A stretch of DNA of 64,000 nucleotides from JAAFJM01 sp964529175. GTDB taxonomy: Bacteria; Bacteroidota; Bacteroidia; UKL13-3. The stretch is from positions 186,001 to 250,000 of the forward strand of contig CAZGVO010000001.1 of assembly GCA_964529175.1 (NCBI GenBank), read 5' to 3'. The position numbers were made by a program, and so were the translations under genes. Each line of letters starts with the position of its first letter. Positions within the stretch are counted from its first letter, which is position 1. A model generated the notes under the pieces. That model was not told the DNA's origin, searched no databases, and was given only the letters and a program-made list of their open reading frames with translations. Shown one piece after another: positions 47,008 through 57,100 of the stretch.

Positions 47008-48114
47008 ATGCAAAAAAAAATACTGGTTATTTTGCTTTTAATTGCAAATAGTGCTTGGGCACAAGTTGATAATTCATTTTTAAGCGAACCTATAAATGTA
47101 AATAAAAACGATAGCAACAAGTTTGGCTTTTCGGGCCAAGTATTTAGCTATATGCGAAATACCGAATACTTTAACAATGTAGAATTAGGCAGAACATTAT
47201 TTGGTAACCAATTCAGCCCATCTATAACATATCAGCCAAATGGCAATATAAAAATTCAAGGGGGAGTTTTTATTCGCAATGATTTTGGAGGAGAAAGTTC
47301 ATTTACACAAGTAATTCCAACATTTACTGTAAAAACCAAATACAATCATTTTGAAATGTTATTTGGAACATTAGAAGGTGCCACAAGTCATAGAATGTTA
47401 GAACCTATGTTTGATATAGCGCGAAGCATTGAACATAGAATTGAAAATGGTTTTCAAGTTAAATACATTACTGAAAAAACCTTTTTAGATGGCTGGATAA
47501 ATTGGGAAAAATTTATAGAAAGAGGTTCGCCATACAAAGAAAAGTTTACAGCAGGGTTAAACTACACACATCAGCTAAATAATCCTAAAAACGATTTTAA
47601 AGTGTATAGCATTATACAAGGAATGCTTAGCCATGCGGGTGGGCAAATAGATAAAGATACCGTTAACCCACTCACCATGCAGGCTAATTACGCCTTTGGA
47701 CTAAAAACTGCTTACCAAATAACTAAGAAACAAAATATTACTTTTGATGCTTACTTTTTAGGATATAAAGACACTGGAGATAGCACCGCAATTCCATTTA
47801 ATCAAGGTTTTGCTGTATTTTCAAACCTTTCATACCAAATTAGTAATTTTCAATTCATGTGTAGTTTGTATACAGGAGAAAAATTTATTGCACCACGTGG
47901 CACAGCCATTTACCAATGCAATAGCATTGATTTTCCGCGATTTTATCCACCCTCAAGAGAATTGGTATTTTTTAGATTATTTTACAATAAAGTACTGTTT
48001 AACCAATTAAAAATGAGTGCTAGATTTGAACCAGTAATTGATATACGAACCCCTTATTTTGATTATTCTTATTCATTTTATTTAAGCTATAATTTTGACA
48101 AAATAATTAAATAA
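47008..48114 (+). CDS. Putative outer-membrane beta-barrel protein
   Basis: This is a 368-residue protein counted from the ATG at 47008, chosen because it opens a signal peptide (MQKKILVILLLIANSAWAQ); a longer TTG frame upstream is hydrophobic but implausible. The mature chain alternates polar and aromatic residues in strands (FGFSGQVFSYMRNTEYF, IKIQGGVFIRNDFGG, FEMLFGTLEGATSH, TFDAYFLGYKDTG). It ends YSYSFYLSYNFDKIIK, typical of an outer-membrane barrel with a final aromatic strand. No named family is recognised. It lies 45 bases before the DUF1573 gene on the same strand and may share its transcript. Confidence 0.7.
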   Translation: MQKKILVILLLIANSAWAQVDNSFLSEPINVNKNDSNKFGFSGQVFSYMRNTEYFNNVELGRTLFGNQFSPSITYQPNGNIKIQGGVFIRNDFGGESSFTQVIPTFTVKTKYNHFEMLFGTLEGATSHRMLEPMFDIARSIEHRIENGFQVKYITEKTFLDGWINWEKFIERGSPYKEKFTAGLNYTHQLNNPKNDFKVYSIIQGMLSHAGGQIDKDTVNPLTMQANYAFGLKTAYQITKKQNITFDAYFLGYKDTGDSTAIPFNQGFAVFSNLSYQISNFQFMCSLYTGEKFIAPRGTAIYQCNSIDFPRFYPPSRELVFFRLFYNKVLFNQLKMSARFEPVIDIRTPYFDYSYSFYLSYNFDKIIK

Positions 48115-48159
48115 ATTTTACCTTTACACGGACATAAAAATTTATATTTGAAAAAATTT

Positions 48160-48606
48160 ATGAAAAAATTAATCGCATTTACATTCATTGTTGTAGCAAG
48201 CTTAAGCAGCGTATTTGCTCAAGATAAAAAAGAAGAACAAAAACCAGAGATAGCGTTTGAAAAAACTGTACATGATTTTGGAACCATTTGGGATGGAGTG
48301 GCAAAAGAATACAGTTTTGAATTTACCAATAAAGGTAAAGTGCCCTTAATATTAAGTAATGTACAACCAAGTTGTGGATGTACAGCACCTGCTTGGCCAA
48401 GAGAACCAATTATGCCAGGACAAAAAGCTAAAATTGTAGTTGTTTATAGCCCAGGAGGATATAGAAATGCATTTTCAAAAACAATAACAGTTAGTAGCAA
48501 TGCAAGCAACAATAATGTTATACTCACCATAAAAGGTGTAGTTAAAGATAAACCAAGAGACCCTGTTTCGCCAATTAAAACCCAACCTGCTGAAGGAGGT
48601 TTTTAA
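48160..48606 (+). CDS. DUF1573 domain secreted protein
   Basis: This is a 148-residue protein. The ATG at 48160 is preferred over an in-frame TTG four codons upstream. It has a signal peptide (residues about 1-20, ending VFAQ) followed by one DUF1573 domain (about 30-130): FEKTVHDFGTIWDG, YSFEFTNKGKVPLIL, VQPSCGCTAPAWP, PGQKAKIVVVYSP and FSKTITVSSNAS. It is an immunoglobulin-like fold common in Bacteroidota periplasmic and surface proteins. The role is unknown. It ends in a bidirectional terminator. Confidence 0.87.
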   Translation: MKKLIAFTFIVVASLSSVFAQDKKEEQKPEIAFEKTVHDFGTIWDGVAKEYSFEFTNKGKVPLILSNVQPSCGCTAPAWPREPIMPGQKAKIVVVYSPGGYRNAFSKTITVSSNASNNNVILTIKGVVKDKPRDPVSPIKTQPAEGGF

Positions 48607-48607
48607 T

Positions 48608-48644
48608 AAAAAAAGCACATTCAAAAATGGAATGTGCTTTTTTT
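48608..48644. terminator. Bidirectional terminator between DUF1573 and HlyD-type genes
   Basis: Perfect 15-bp arms (aaaaaaagcacattc and complement) with a seven-base loop end in T7. It sits between convergent stops at 48606 and 48666. Confidence 0.9.
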
Positions 48645-48665
48645 ATATTCACTAATATTTAACTA

Positions 48666-50024
48666 CTATTTCTTTACTTCAAATAACGATTCTTTGCTAA
48701 CATGTACAATTTTATCACCATGTTTAAGCGATTTAGAAACAATAGCATAAGGACCACTGATTACTTTATCGCCTTTTTGCAATCCATTGGTTATTACAAT
48801 TAATTTATCATCTTGAATACCAGTAGTAACTTTCCTGATATTAGCCACATTGTTATTACTTACAAAAACTACTTCCACCTCATCCTTTTTTGAATCAGAT
48901 ACGCTTGCTACATCAAAACCATCCTTTGATTCACTCTTAGTAGTATCTAAATCATTTTGTTGGCGAACAGTAACGGCTTCAATTGGAATAGCCAATACAT
49001 TTTGTTCAACTTCTGTTTGAATTTCAACACTTGCACTCATACCAGGGCGGAAAACTGCTTTACGTTTACCAAATTTAGCTGTTAAATCTGCATAACTGCT
49101 TCTTAATATTTTTATTTTTACCACAAAGTTTGTTACTTGATCGCTGGTAGTGGCAGTTGTGGTGCTTGCACTGTTAGCTACCTCAGCTACAATTCCTTTA
49201 AACTTACGAGTTCCATAAGCATCTACTTCTATTAATACGGTATCACCTAAACCTACTTTAATAATATCATTTTCGTTCACATCCACATTTACTTCCATGG
49301 CATTTAGGTTTGCTATTCGCATCATTTCAGTACCAGCCATTTGTGAAGTTCCAACAACCCTCTCTCCTTTTTCAACCTTTAAAGCCGAAACAATACCACT
49401 AACTGGAGCAAAAATTTCGGTTCTAGTTAAATTTTTTCTACTTTCTTTCAAACTCGCTTCAAAGCTTTTTATTGTATAATCAGCTGCTATCACACTTTGT
49501 TTAATGGCATCTACTTCGGCTTTTGCATTTTTATAAGTTGAAGTAGCCGTTTCAACTTCGGCTTCACTTACTAATTTTTGTTCCGCCATTTTTTTTGTTC
49601 TGTTGTACTGTTTTTCAACTTCAGCAAATCGAGCCTCGGCCTGAGCCAAACGCGCTTTGGTTGTTGCAGCATTGGCTTTTGCATTGCTCAAAGAAGCACT
49701 ACTTCTATCAAGTGCAGAAGCATATAATTCAGGGTCAATGCGAGCCAATAATTGCCCTGCGGTAACTGAATCACCTTCTTTTACATAAAGCTCCCTTATT
49801 TCACCACTCACATCAGAACTAATTTTTACTTCAGTTTCAGGTTGAATTTTACCATTGGCACTAACCGTTTCAATAATAGTTTTAATTTCGGCTGTGGCCA
49901 CACTTACTTTAGTTTCTGGCGGACCTCCAAACCAACTTTTCTTTTTCCCAACTACAGCAACTATAACTAGCACTACCGCAGCTATACCAAGCCATTTCAA
50001 CAATTTATTATTCGATTTTTTCAT
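48666..50024 (-). CDS. HlyD/MacA-type periplasmic adaptor of an efflux system
   Basis: This 452-residue membrane-fusion protein has an N-terminal helix (about 9-25), a barrel-sandwich half-motif (VKISSDVSGEIRELYVKEGD, about 66-85) and an alpha-helical hairpin (about 100-190, alanine- and lysine-rich). The second sandwich half is TEIFAPVSGIVSALKVEKGE, followed by beta-barrel and membrane-proximal domains (FRPGMSASVEIQ, LAIPIEAVTVR, GLQKGDKVISGP). Such adaptors link an inner-membrane ABC or RND pump to an outer-membrane channel. No pump gene lies next to it; the downstream neighbour is convergent and the upstream gene is DUF3108. It may pair with a transporter encoded elsewhere. Confidence 0.88.
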   Translation of the reverse strand: MKKSNNKLLKWLGIAAVVLVIVAVVGKKKSWFGGPPETKVSVATAEIKTIIETVSANGKIQPETEVKISSDVSGEIRELYVKEGDSVTAGQLLARIDPELYASALDRSSASLSNAKANAATTKARLAQAEARFAEVEKQYNRTKKMAEQKLVSEAEVETATSTYKNAKAEVDAIKQSVIAADYTIKSFEASLKESRKNLTRTEIFAPVSGIVSALKVEKGERVVGTSQMAGTEMMRIANLNAMEVNVDVNENDIIKVGLGDTVLIEVDAYGTRKFKGIVAEVANSASTTTATTSDQVTNFVVKIKILRSSYADLTAKFGKRKAVFRPGMSASVEIQTEVEQNVLAIPIEAVTVRQQNDLDTTKSESKDGFDVASVSDSKKDEVEVVFVSNNNVANIRKVTTGIQDDKLIVITNGLQKGDKVISGPYAIVSKSLKHGDKIVHVSKESLFEVKK

Positions 50025-50140
50025 GAAACTGATATTATAACACCAAATAGCAACACTACTATTTGAGTGCGAAAATTACATTTATTTTATAACAATGCTT
50101 ATTTAGCTGAAAGTATTTTTATAAACGGCATTTTTCAGCA

Positions 50141-50169
50141 AAAAAGCTACCCTTTTGAGGTAGCTTTTT
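50141..50169 (-). terminator. Terminator after the DUF3108 gene
   Basis: The arms aaaaagctacc and ggtagcttttt (11 bp, perfect) with a seven-base loop lie 19 bases past the stop on the minus strand, where the A-run becomes a T-run. Confidence 0.8.
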
Positions 50170-50187
50170 ATTAGAATCAATAAATTT

Positions 50188-50994
50188 TTATTTTATTTTA
50201 GAAGTTAAAGGATTTCTAATCCCACTCATTTCATCAATGTCTACTTTGATACTTCCTACAAAAATATCACTTTCAACACGGATTGGAATTTTGTTTTCAT
50301 CGTCAGTAACCCAGAGAGTTAATGCCTCATTGTCTTTAAAGACACGACCTTCAATTAATTGAGGTTTTACCTTAATGGTTTTAAAAGTACCAATATCTGT
50401 TTTTAAAACCTCGCGACTAACGAATTTAAAACGTAATTCATAAGTTTTACCATCTAAATAAAATGGAACAGGAAATACATCGCCAGCCTTAGCATTAGTC
50501 ATATCCATACTACGCGCGTAATAAATAGCACTAATAATATCTTGAGTATTGTTCAAAATTTCAGTTTTACCACGTTTGCCAGAAGCAGTTTTTGCAGCAT
50601 GGTCAAAAATGATAAAATCGCTATCAGTATATTTACCTTCTTTTATTTTTTTAGTAGCTTTTAAAGGCACTAAAGCCTCTTGGTCTATGTAGCTTTCAAA
50701 CTCATCTTTTACTTTGAACATCATATCAACCAAACCGGCCGATTTACCATTTACTTTAACGTAATAAGTACTTCGATTATTTACCATTTGAGGGGCATTG
50801 TCAACACTGAAATATGCTTTACCACCATCAAGCGGACCATAATGAACTCTATAAGTAAGTTTTTCGCCAAAGGTAAAAGCATTATTTACTTTTTTCATTT
50901 TCGACAATACATCATCCAATTCTGATTGTTGACTCTTTATCTGTGGCATAAATGAACACAGAAACAATAATGAAATAAAACTTAAGCGTTTCAT
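50188..50994 (-). CDS. DUF3108 family secreted protein
   Basis: This 268-residue protein has a signal peptide (residues about 1-21, ending KSQ) followed by a DUF3108 beta-barrel-like domain (about 40-245). Markers are FGEKLTYRVHYGPLDGG, VKDEFESYIDQEALVP, IISAIYYARSMD, FPVPFYLDGKTYEL, TFKTIKVKPQL and LWVTDDENKIPIRVES. The family is periplasmic or outer-membrane associated with unknown function. It is a single-gene unit between two terminators. Confidence 0.85.
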   Translation of the reverse strand: MKRLSFISLLFLCSFMPQIKSQQSELDDVLSKMKKVNNAFTFGEKLTYRVHYGPLDGGKAYFSVDNAPQMVNNRSTYYVKVNGKSAGLVDMMFKVKDEFESYIDQEALVPLKATKKIKEGKYTDSDFIIFDHAAKTASGKRGKTEILNNTQDIISAIYYARSMDMTNAKAGDVFPVPFYLDGKTYELRFKFVSREVLKTDIGTFKTIKVKPQLIEGRVFKDNEALTLWVTDDENKIPIRVESDIFVGSIKVDIDEMSGIRNPLTSKIK

Positions 50995-51025
50995 ATATTT
51001 TAGATTTTAGATTACAATATAACAA

Positions 51026-51059
51026 AAGATGAGCCAAATATTGAAATTTGGCTCATCTT
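51026..51059 (-). terminator. Terminator after the giant adhesin gene
   Basis: Perfect 14-bp arms (aagatgagccaaat and complement) enclose a six-base loop, 48 bases past the adhesin stop on the minus strand. A short T-run (tttt) follows. Confidence 0.75.
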
Positions 51060-51107
51060 AAAAAACTTACTTAAAACAATAAATACAACATTTTGATAAT
51101 GAGAGTA

Positions 51108-54100
51108 TTAATTTCTGATAATTTTAGTGGTAAATTGGTCTTTATCGTTGTATAATTTTAAGAAATAAACACCGCTACTATAATCCATTAAATCGATTTG
51201 ATGGATTTTTTGAACTTTAGTTCCCGTCATAATTTCTTTTCCACTTACATCATAAACAGTAAAATTCAAGTTTTGGTCAGCATCAATATTTACTATTCCA
51301 TTATTTGGATTTGGATAAATATGAACTGAATTAATCAAGTTCTGACGTTCATTGATAGAATTATATTTCAACTCAAAATCATCACTCATAGTACCACAAC
51401 CATTTGTGCTATCAACCCTTACAGAGTAAAAACCATATCCAGTGGTTACATAAGTATCAAAATTAGCTCCACTAATAGGCGTACCATTTAAGAACCATTG
51501 ATAATAAACACCTTGAGTAGCTTTAAGTGTATTTCCAGCGGTTAATGTAATAACAGGTTTTTTAGGTCCAGGGTTAACTGTAATTACTTTTGAAATAGTA
51601 TCGAAACAACCATTTGAAGCTTGCACACTCAATTGAACTCTGTAATCGCCTGCTTGTGTATAACGTTTGGTACTTGGGAAAGTTGCAGTTGAAGTAGTAG
51701 CATCACCAAAATCCCATAACACACTAGTAATCCAACTTACAGTTCCACCTTGAGAGCTATTACTAAAGTCAAATCCGTTATCAATTAAACATTGTGTAAA
51801 TTTATTTACATTAAAAATAGCAGCTGGTTTAATACTGTTTACAATTACCTGACTAGCCACATTTTCCAAACATCCATTAGCACTACTTGCTTTCAGTTTT
51901 ACATCAAAAATACCTACTTTTTTATATGCATGAATTGGATTTGCACTTGAAGAAGTTTCACTATCACCAAAATCCCATAAATAATTATTGCCTAAACTAG
52001 TAGTGGTATTAATAAAACGAACAATTGTTGAATCGCAAGTAGCTAAAACTGTTTCAGTTGCAAAACTAACTAACGAATCTTTAAATTGTACTGCAATATC
52101 ATCAAATCCAGCAAAACAAGGACCTGTAGGATCGTCCGTGGTTATTGAAATTTGAATTGATTTAGCAGCTAAATCGGCAGCACTAGGCCTATACACAGTA
52201 TTTAAAGCTGTAGGATCATCAAATGTACCGGTACCATTAGTAGTTACCCATAATATAGAAGTAGCACCACCTCCAAAACTTCCACTTAAATCAACACTAT
52301 TTGCAGTAGCACAAAGTACTTGATCGGCACCAGCATTAGTGGTTACAGGTTGATAGAATTTAACATTAACGCTATCAACTACCGCAGGACAAGGGCCAAC
52401 AGGATCGCTAGATGTTAAAATGAAAGTCATTTGTCCATTTGCTATATCTGTTGGTGTAGGATTATAAGTAAATACCGAATCGTATGAATTAAAGGTCGGA
52501 ACCGTAGTATTTGTCCAACGAGCAAATACAGCTACACTATTATAACTTCCATAAAAATTAACTGGAGTATTACCACAAACAGCTTGGTCTGGTCCTGCAT
52601 TAACAACTGCAACAGGACTTAATACAATAGTAACAGTATCGCGTTTTAATGGACAAGGGCCAACAGGATCATTAGTTGACAACACTAAATTTACAAAACC
52701 TCTGGTTTTATCAAAATTTGATGGAGTGTAAGTTGTTGTATCATTAAATCTATTTACAAATAAACCAATACCAGTAGTAATCCAACTGCAAGAGGTAGCA
52801 GAACCACCAATGGTTCCTGTTAAGGCAATTGAAGTAGCACTAGCACAAACTGTTTGATCTATACCAGCTGTAACTTGTACTGGTTGATTAATGGTTAAAA
52901 TCAAGGTATCGGTAACATTTGCACAAACATCATTTACATCAAAATTAGTGTAAGAAATTTTTACGCTTCCTGCTGCTATATCAGCTGCACTGGGGAAATA
53001 AGTTGGTGTTAAAGATGTGTTATTACTAAAACCACCATTACCAGTTGTAGACCAGAAGCCAGTATTTCCTGTAATATTGGTTGTTACACCAAGTAAAATA
53101 TTGTCAGTAGCACAAATAGTTTTATCAACTCCAACATTTGCGGTAGCAACTGGTCTATAAGTTAATTCTAAAGTATCATTTACTGAAACGCAAGGGCCAG
53201 CAGGATCGTTGGTAATTAAAATTAATTTAGTTAATCCACTTGCTTTATCGGCAGCGCTTGGTGTATAAATTGCACCTAATAAATTAGAATCATTGAATGT
53301 TCCTGTTCCAGTAGTTTTCCAATACGCACTTGTGGCTGAGCCTCCAATTAAACCAGATAAAGTAATTGAACTTAAGTTAGAACAAACTGTTTGGTTAGAA
53401 CCTGCATCAACAAGAGGAATTGGGTTAATAGAAATCTCAACTGAATCAACTGCTGCATCGCAAGCACCAAAAGGATCATTAGTTTTAAATGTTAAAACAA
53501 CTTTTCCGTTTGCATATTCAAGCGCGGTAGGAGTATACGATGTTGAGCTATTAAATGCAATAAAACTTGGGTTTGTAGATGAAGTCCAAGAGCCAAAACT
53601 TGCAGCACCACCTATAGTTGCGGCCACGTTAATGGTTCCATTTGAACAAATAACTTGATCTAGACCAGCATTTACTGTAGCCGATTGGTCAAAAGTAATT
53701 TTAACAATATCTTGAGTAGGTCCGCAAGGTCCGGCAGGATCGTTAGTAGTTAATACCAAATAAACTAAACCAGCTAATTTATCGGCAGCACTTGGTGTAT
53801 AAATAGCATTTAAATTATTGATATTATTAAATGTACCTGAACCTAAAGTTGCCCAAGTTCCTGATGAGGCTGACCCGCCAACAGAACCTGATAAATTAAT
53901 TGTGGCATTGCTTTCACAAACATTTATGTCAGTTCCTGCATCAACCAATGGCAATTGATTAAAGTTAATTAACACATTATCTGATGCAAACGAACATGGA
54001 ATACTTGGATTAACAATACTGAATGTTAAAGTTACATTTCCGTTTAAAACATCCGCATTACTTGGGTAATAAGTAGGTGTTAATGACGAATTATTATTGA

Positions 54101-57100
54101 ACAAACCTGTTCCAGAAGTAGTCCAAATAACATTTCCTGAAATATTTGAGGTTGCTAACAAATTAACAGTGTCGTTAGCACATTTAAATTGATCTGGACC
54201 AGCATCGGCAGCGGTATTAAATGGTAAAAACTGAATATAAACTGTGTCTCTCTCGGCACTACATGGCCCAGCAGGATCATTAGTGGTATAAATTAATTTT
54301 ACTAACCCATTGCTAATATCGCTAGCAGATGGTGTATAAACAGCATTTGGCAATGAAGTATTATTAAACGAACCAGTTCCTGTTGTACTCCAAGTAGCCG
54401 AACTTGCACCATTTCCGGAAACACCTGATAATGAAACAGATGTAACATTATTACATAAAATTTGATCATTACCAGCATTTACTGCAACTGCTTGATTAAT
54501 TGTTATTTCTACAGAATCTTTACCGGCACTACAAGGACCAAATGGATCGTTAGAAGTAAAGGTTAATACAACTTTACCATTTGCAATTTCGGTAGCAGTT
54601 GGCAGATAGCTCACAGGATTGCTAAATGATACATAAGAAGGATTAGTTGACGAAGTCCATGAACCAAAATTAGCCGAACCACCTAAAGTAGCATTAGCAT
54701 TGATAATACTATTTGAACAAAGTGTTTGATCTAAACCTGCATTTACTGTAGCAACTGGATTGAATGTAATTCTAACAAAATCTTGTGCAGAACCGCAGAA
54801 ACCTGATGCATCAGTACTGGTAAATGATAAATCAACAAAACCTGCGTCTTTATCAGCTTGCGTTGGGGTATAAATGGCATTTATATCGTTTGCATTATTA
54901 AACGAACCGTTTCCTAAAGTTGTCCAACTTCCCATTGAAGCCGAACCACCAATGGTTCCATTTAAACTTACCTCAACATCGCTTGCACAAATGGTTTGAT
55001 CTAAACCTGCATTAGCCAAAGGCTGAGGATTAATATTAATAACTAAATTATCAGAAGCAAATGAGCAAGGGATACTAGGATTATCGATAGTGAAAGTTAA
55101 AATAATACTTCCACTACTTTTATCTGCACTGCTTAAATAATAAGTAGGATTTAAAGAAGAAGTATTACTAAATGCTCCTGAACCCGAGGTGGTCCAATTT
55201 ACAACTCCAGTAATATTAGCAAATGCAGATAATTTAACACTATCAACTGAGCAAACCAACTGATCTGGACCCGCATTGGCAACAGTAGAAAAAGGCAAAA
55301 TTTTAACCTCAAGTGTATCCGATTGGGGTTCACAAACATCACCAGGATCGTTAGTAGTTAATACTAATAAAACTGAGCCATTATCTACATCATTATTACT
55401 TGGAAAATAATTTGCTCTTAAATTGCGAACATCATCAAAAGTACCAGTACCTAAAGTTGACCAACTTGCATCGGTAGCAGCTCCTCCAATTAAACCAGAT
55501 AGTTCAACATTTGGTGTTTTAACACATATTGTTTGATCTAAACCTGCATTTACTTTTGCACCCATATTAATAGCTATTTCTAATGAATCTTTACTAGCAC
55601 TGCAAGGACCAAAAGGATCGTTAGTGGTAAATGTAAGCACTGCTCTTCCATTTGCAATTTCAGTTGCAGATGGGAAATAAGTGAGTGGATTACTAAATGA
55701 AATAAAATTAGTATTGGTTGAAGATGTCCATGAACCAAAATTAGCTGAACCACTTAAAATTGAAGTTAAGTTAACCGATTGATTTTCACAAATATTTTGA
55801 TTCAATCCTGCATCTACAATTGCAGCAGGATTGAACACTATTCTAACTATATCAGCCGTTGCAACGCAAGGACCAACAGGGTCGTTGGTAGTTAATACCA
55901 AATCAACAAAACCTTTATTTTTATCTGCAACACTTGGAGTGTAAGTTGCATTTAAAATATTTATATTATTAAATGTACCTGTTCCCAAAGTTGACCATTT
56001 GCCAGAACTTGCTGCTCCACCAACAGAACCAGCCAAACTAACAGTAGTATTAGTTTCACAAACTGTTATATCTGCACCAGCATTGACAGTTGGTAACTGA
56101 TTAATTGTAATATTTAAATTATCAGAAGCAAATGAGCATGGAATTGTAGGATTTTCAATTGTGAAAGTTAAAATAACATTTCCATTTGCTATGTCTTCAT
56201 TACTTGGAAAATAAATAGGTGTTAACGAAGAAGTGTTATCAAAAACCCCTGTTCCAGTGGTTGTCCAATCAACCGTTCCAACTATATTAGCAAAAGCAGA
56301 CAATTTAACAGTTTCAGTAGCACAAATAATTCTATCTGCCCCTGCATCAGCCACTGTAGAAAAAGGAAGTATCCTTAATTCTAAAGTATCTGCAGCTGCT
56401 TCACAGTTTCCATCAGGATCGTTAGTAGTTAAAATTAATAAAATAGAGCCAACAGATACATCATTGTTGCTTGGAAAATATGTAGCATTTGGATTACGCA
56501 CATCATCAAAAGTTCCTGTTCCTGTGGTTGACCAATTGCCCTCGGTAGCCAATCCACCAATAAAACCAGATAAAAACACTCTTGAACTTTTTACACAAAT
56601 ACTTTGATCAACGCCCGCATTAACAACTGCACCTTGCTCTACCATCACTAAAACTGAATCTTTAATTGAACTACAAGGTCCAAAGGGATCGTTTGAAGTA
56701 AATGTTAAAACTACTCTTCCATTTGCAATTTCGCTAGCTAAAGGTACATAGTCAACTGGATTACTAAAAGATATAAAACTTGGATTAGTAGATGATGTCC
56801 AAGTGCCACCTGTAGCGGATCCTCCTAAATTAGCTCTAATATTTACCGTTTTATTTGAGCAAATACTTTGCTCAGGTCCCAAATCAACCCTAGGAGCTAA
56901 ATTAAATAAAATTCTTACAATGTCTTGAACAGGTCCACAAGGTCCAGCAGGATCGTTAGTGGTTAATGTTAAATCAACAAAACCTCTACTCTTATCTGCT
57001 ATACTTGGTGTGTAAATAGCACTTAAATCATTTACGTTATTAAATGTTCCAGACCCTTTTGTTACCCAAGTTCCAAATGAAGCCGAACCTCCAATTGCAC

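Noticed and set aside
48143..48150. TATATTTG as promoter of the DUF1573 gene
   Set aside because: It leaves only a few bases before the ATG and has no TTTG at the right distance; transcription from the upstream gene is as likely.
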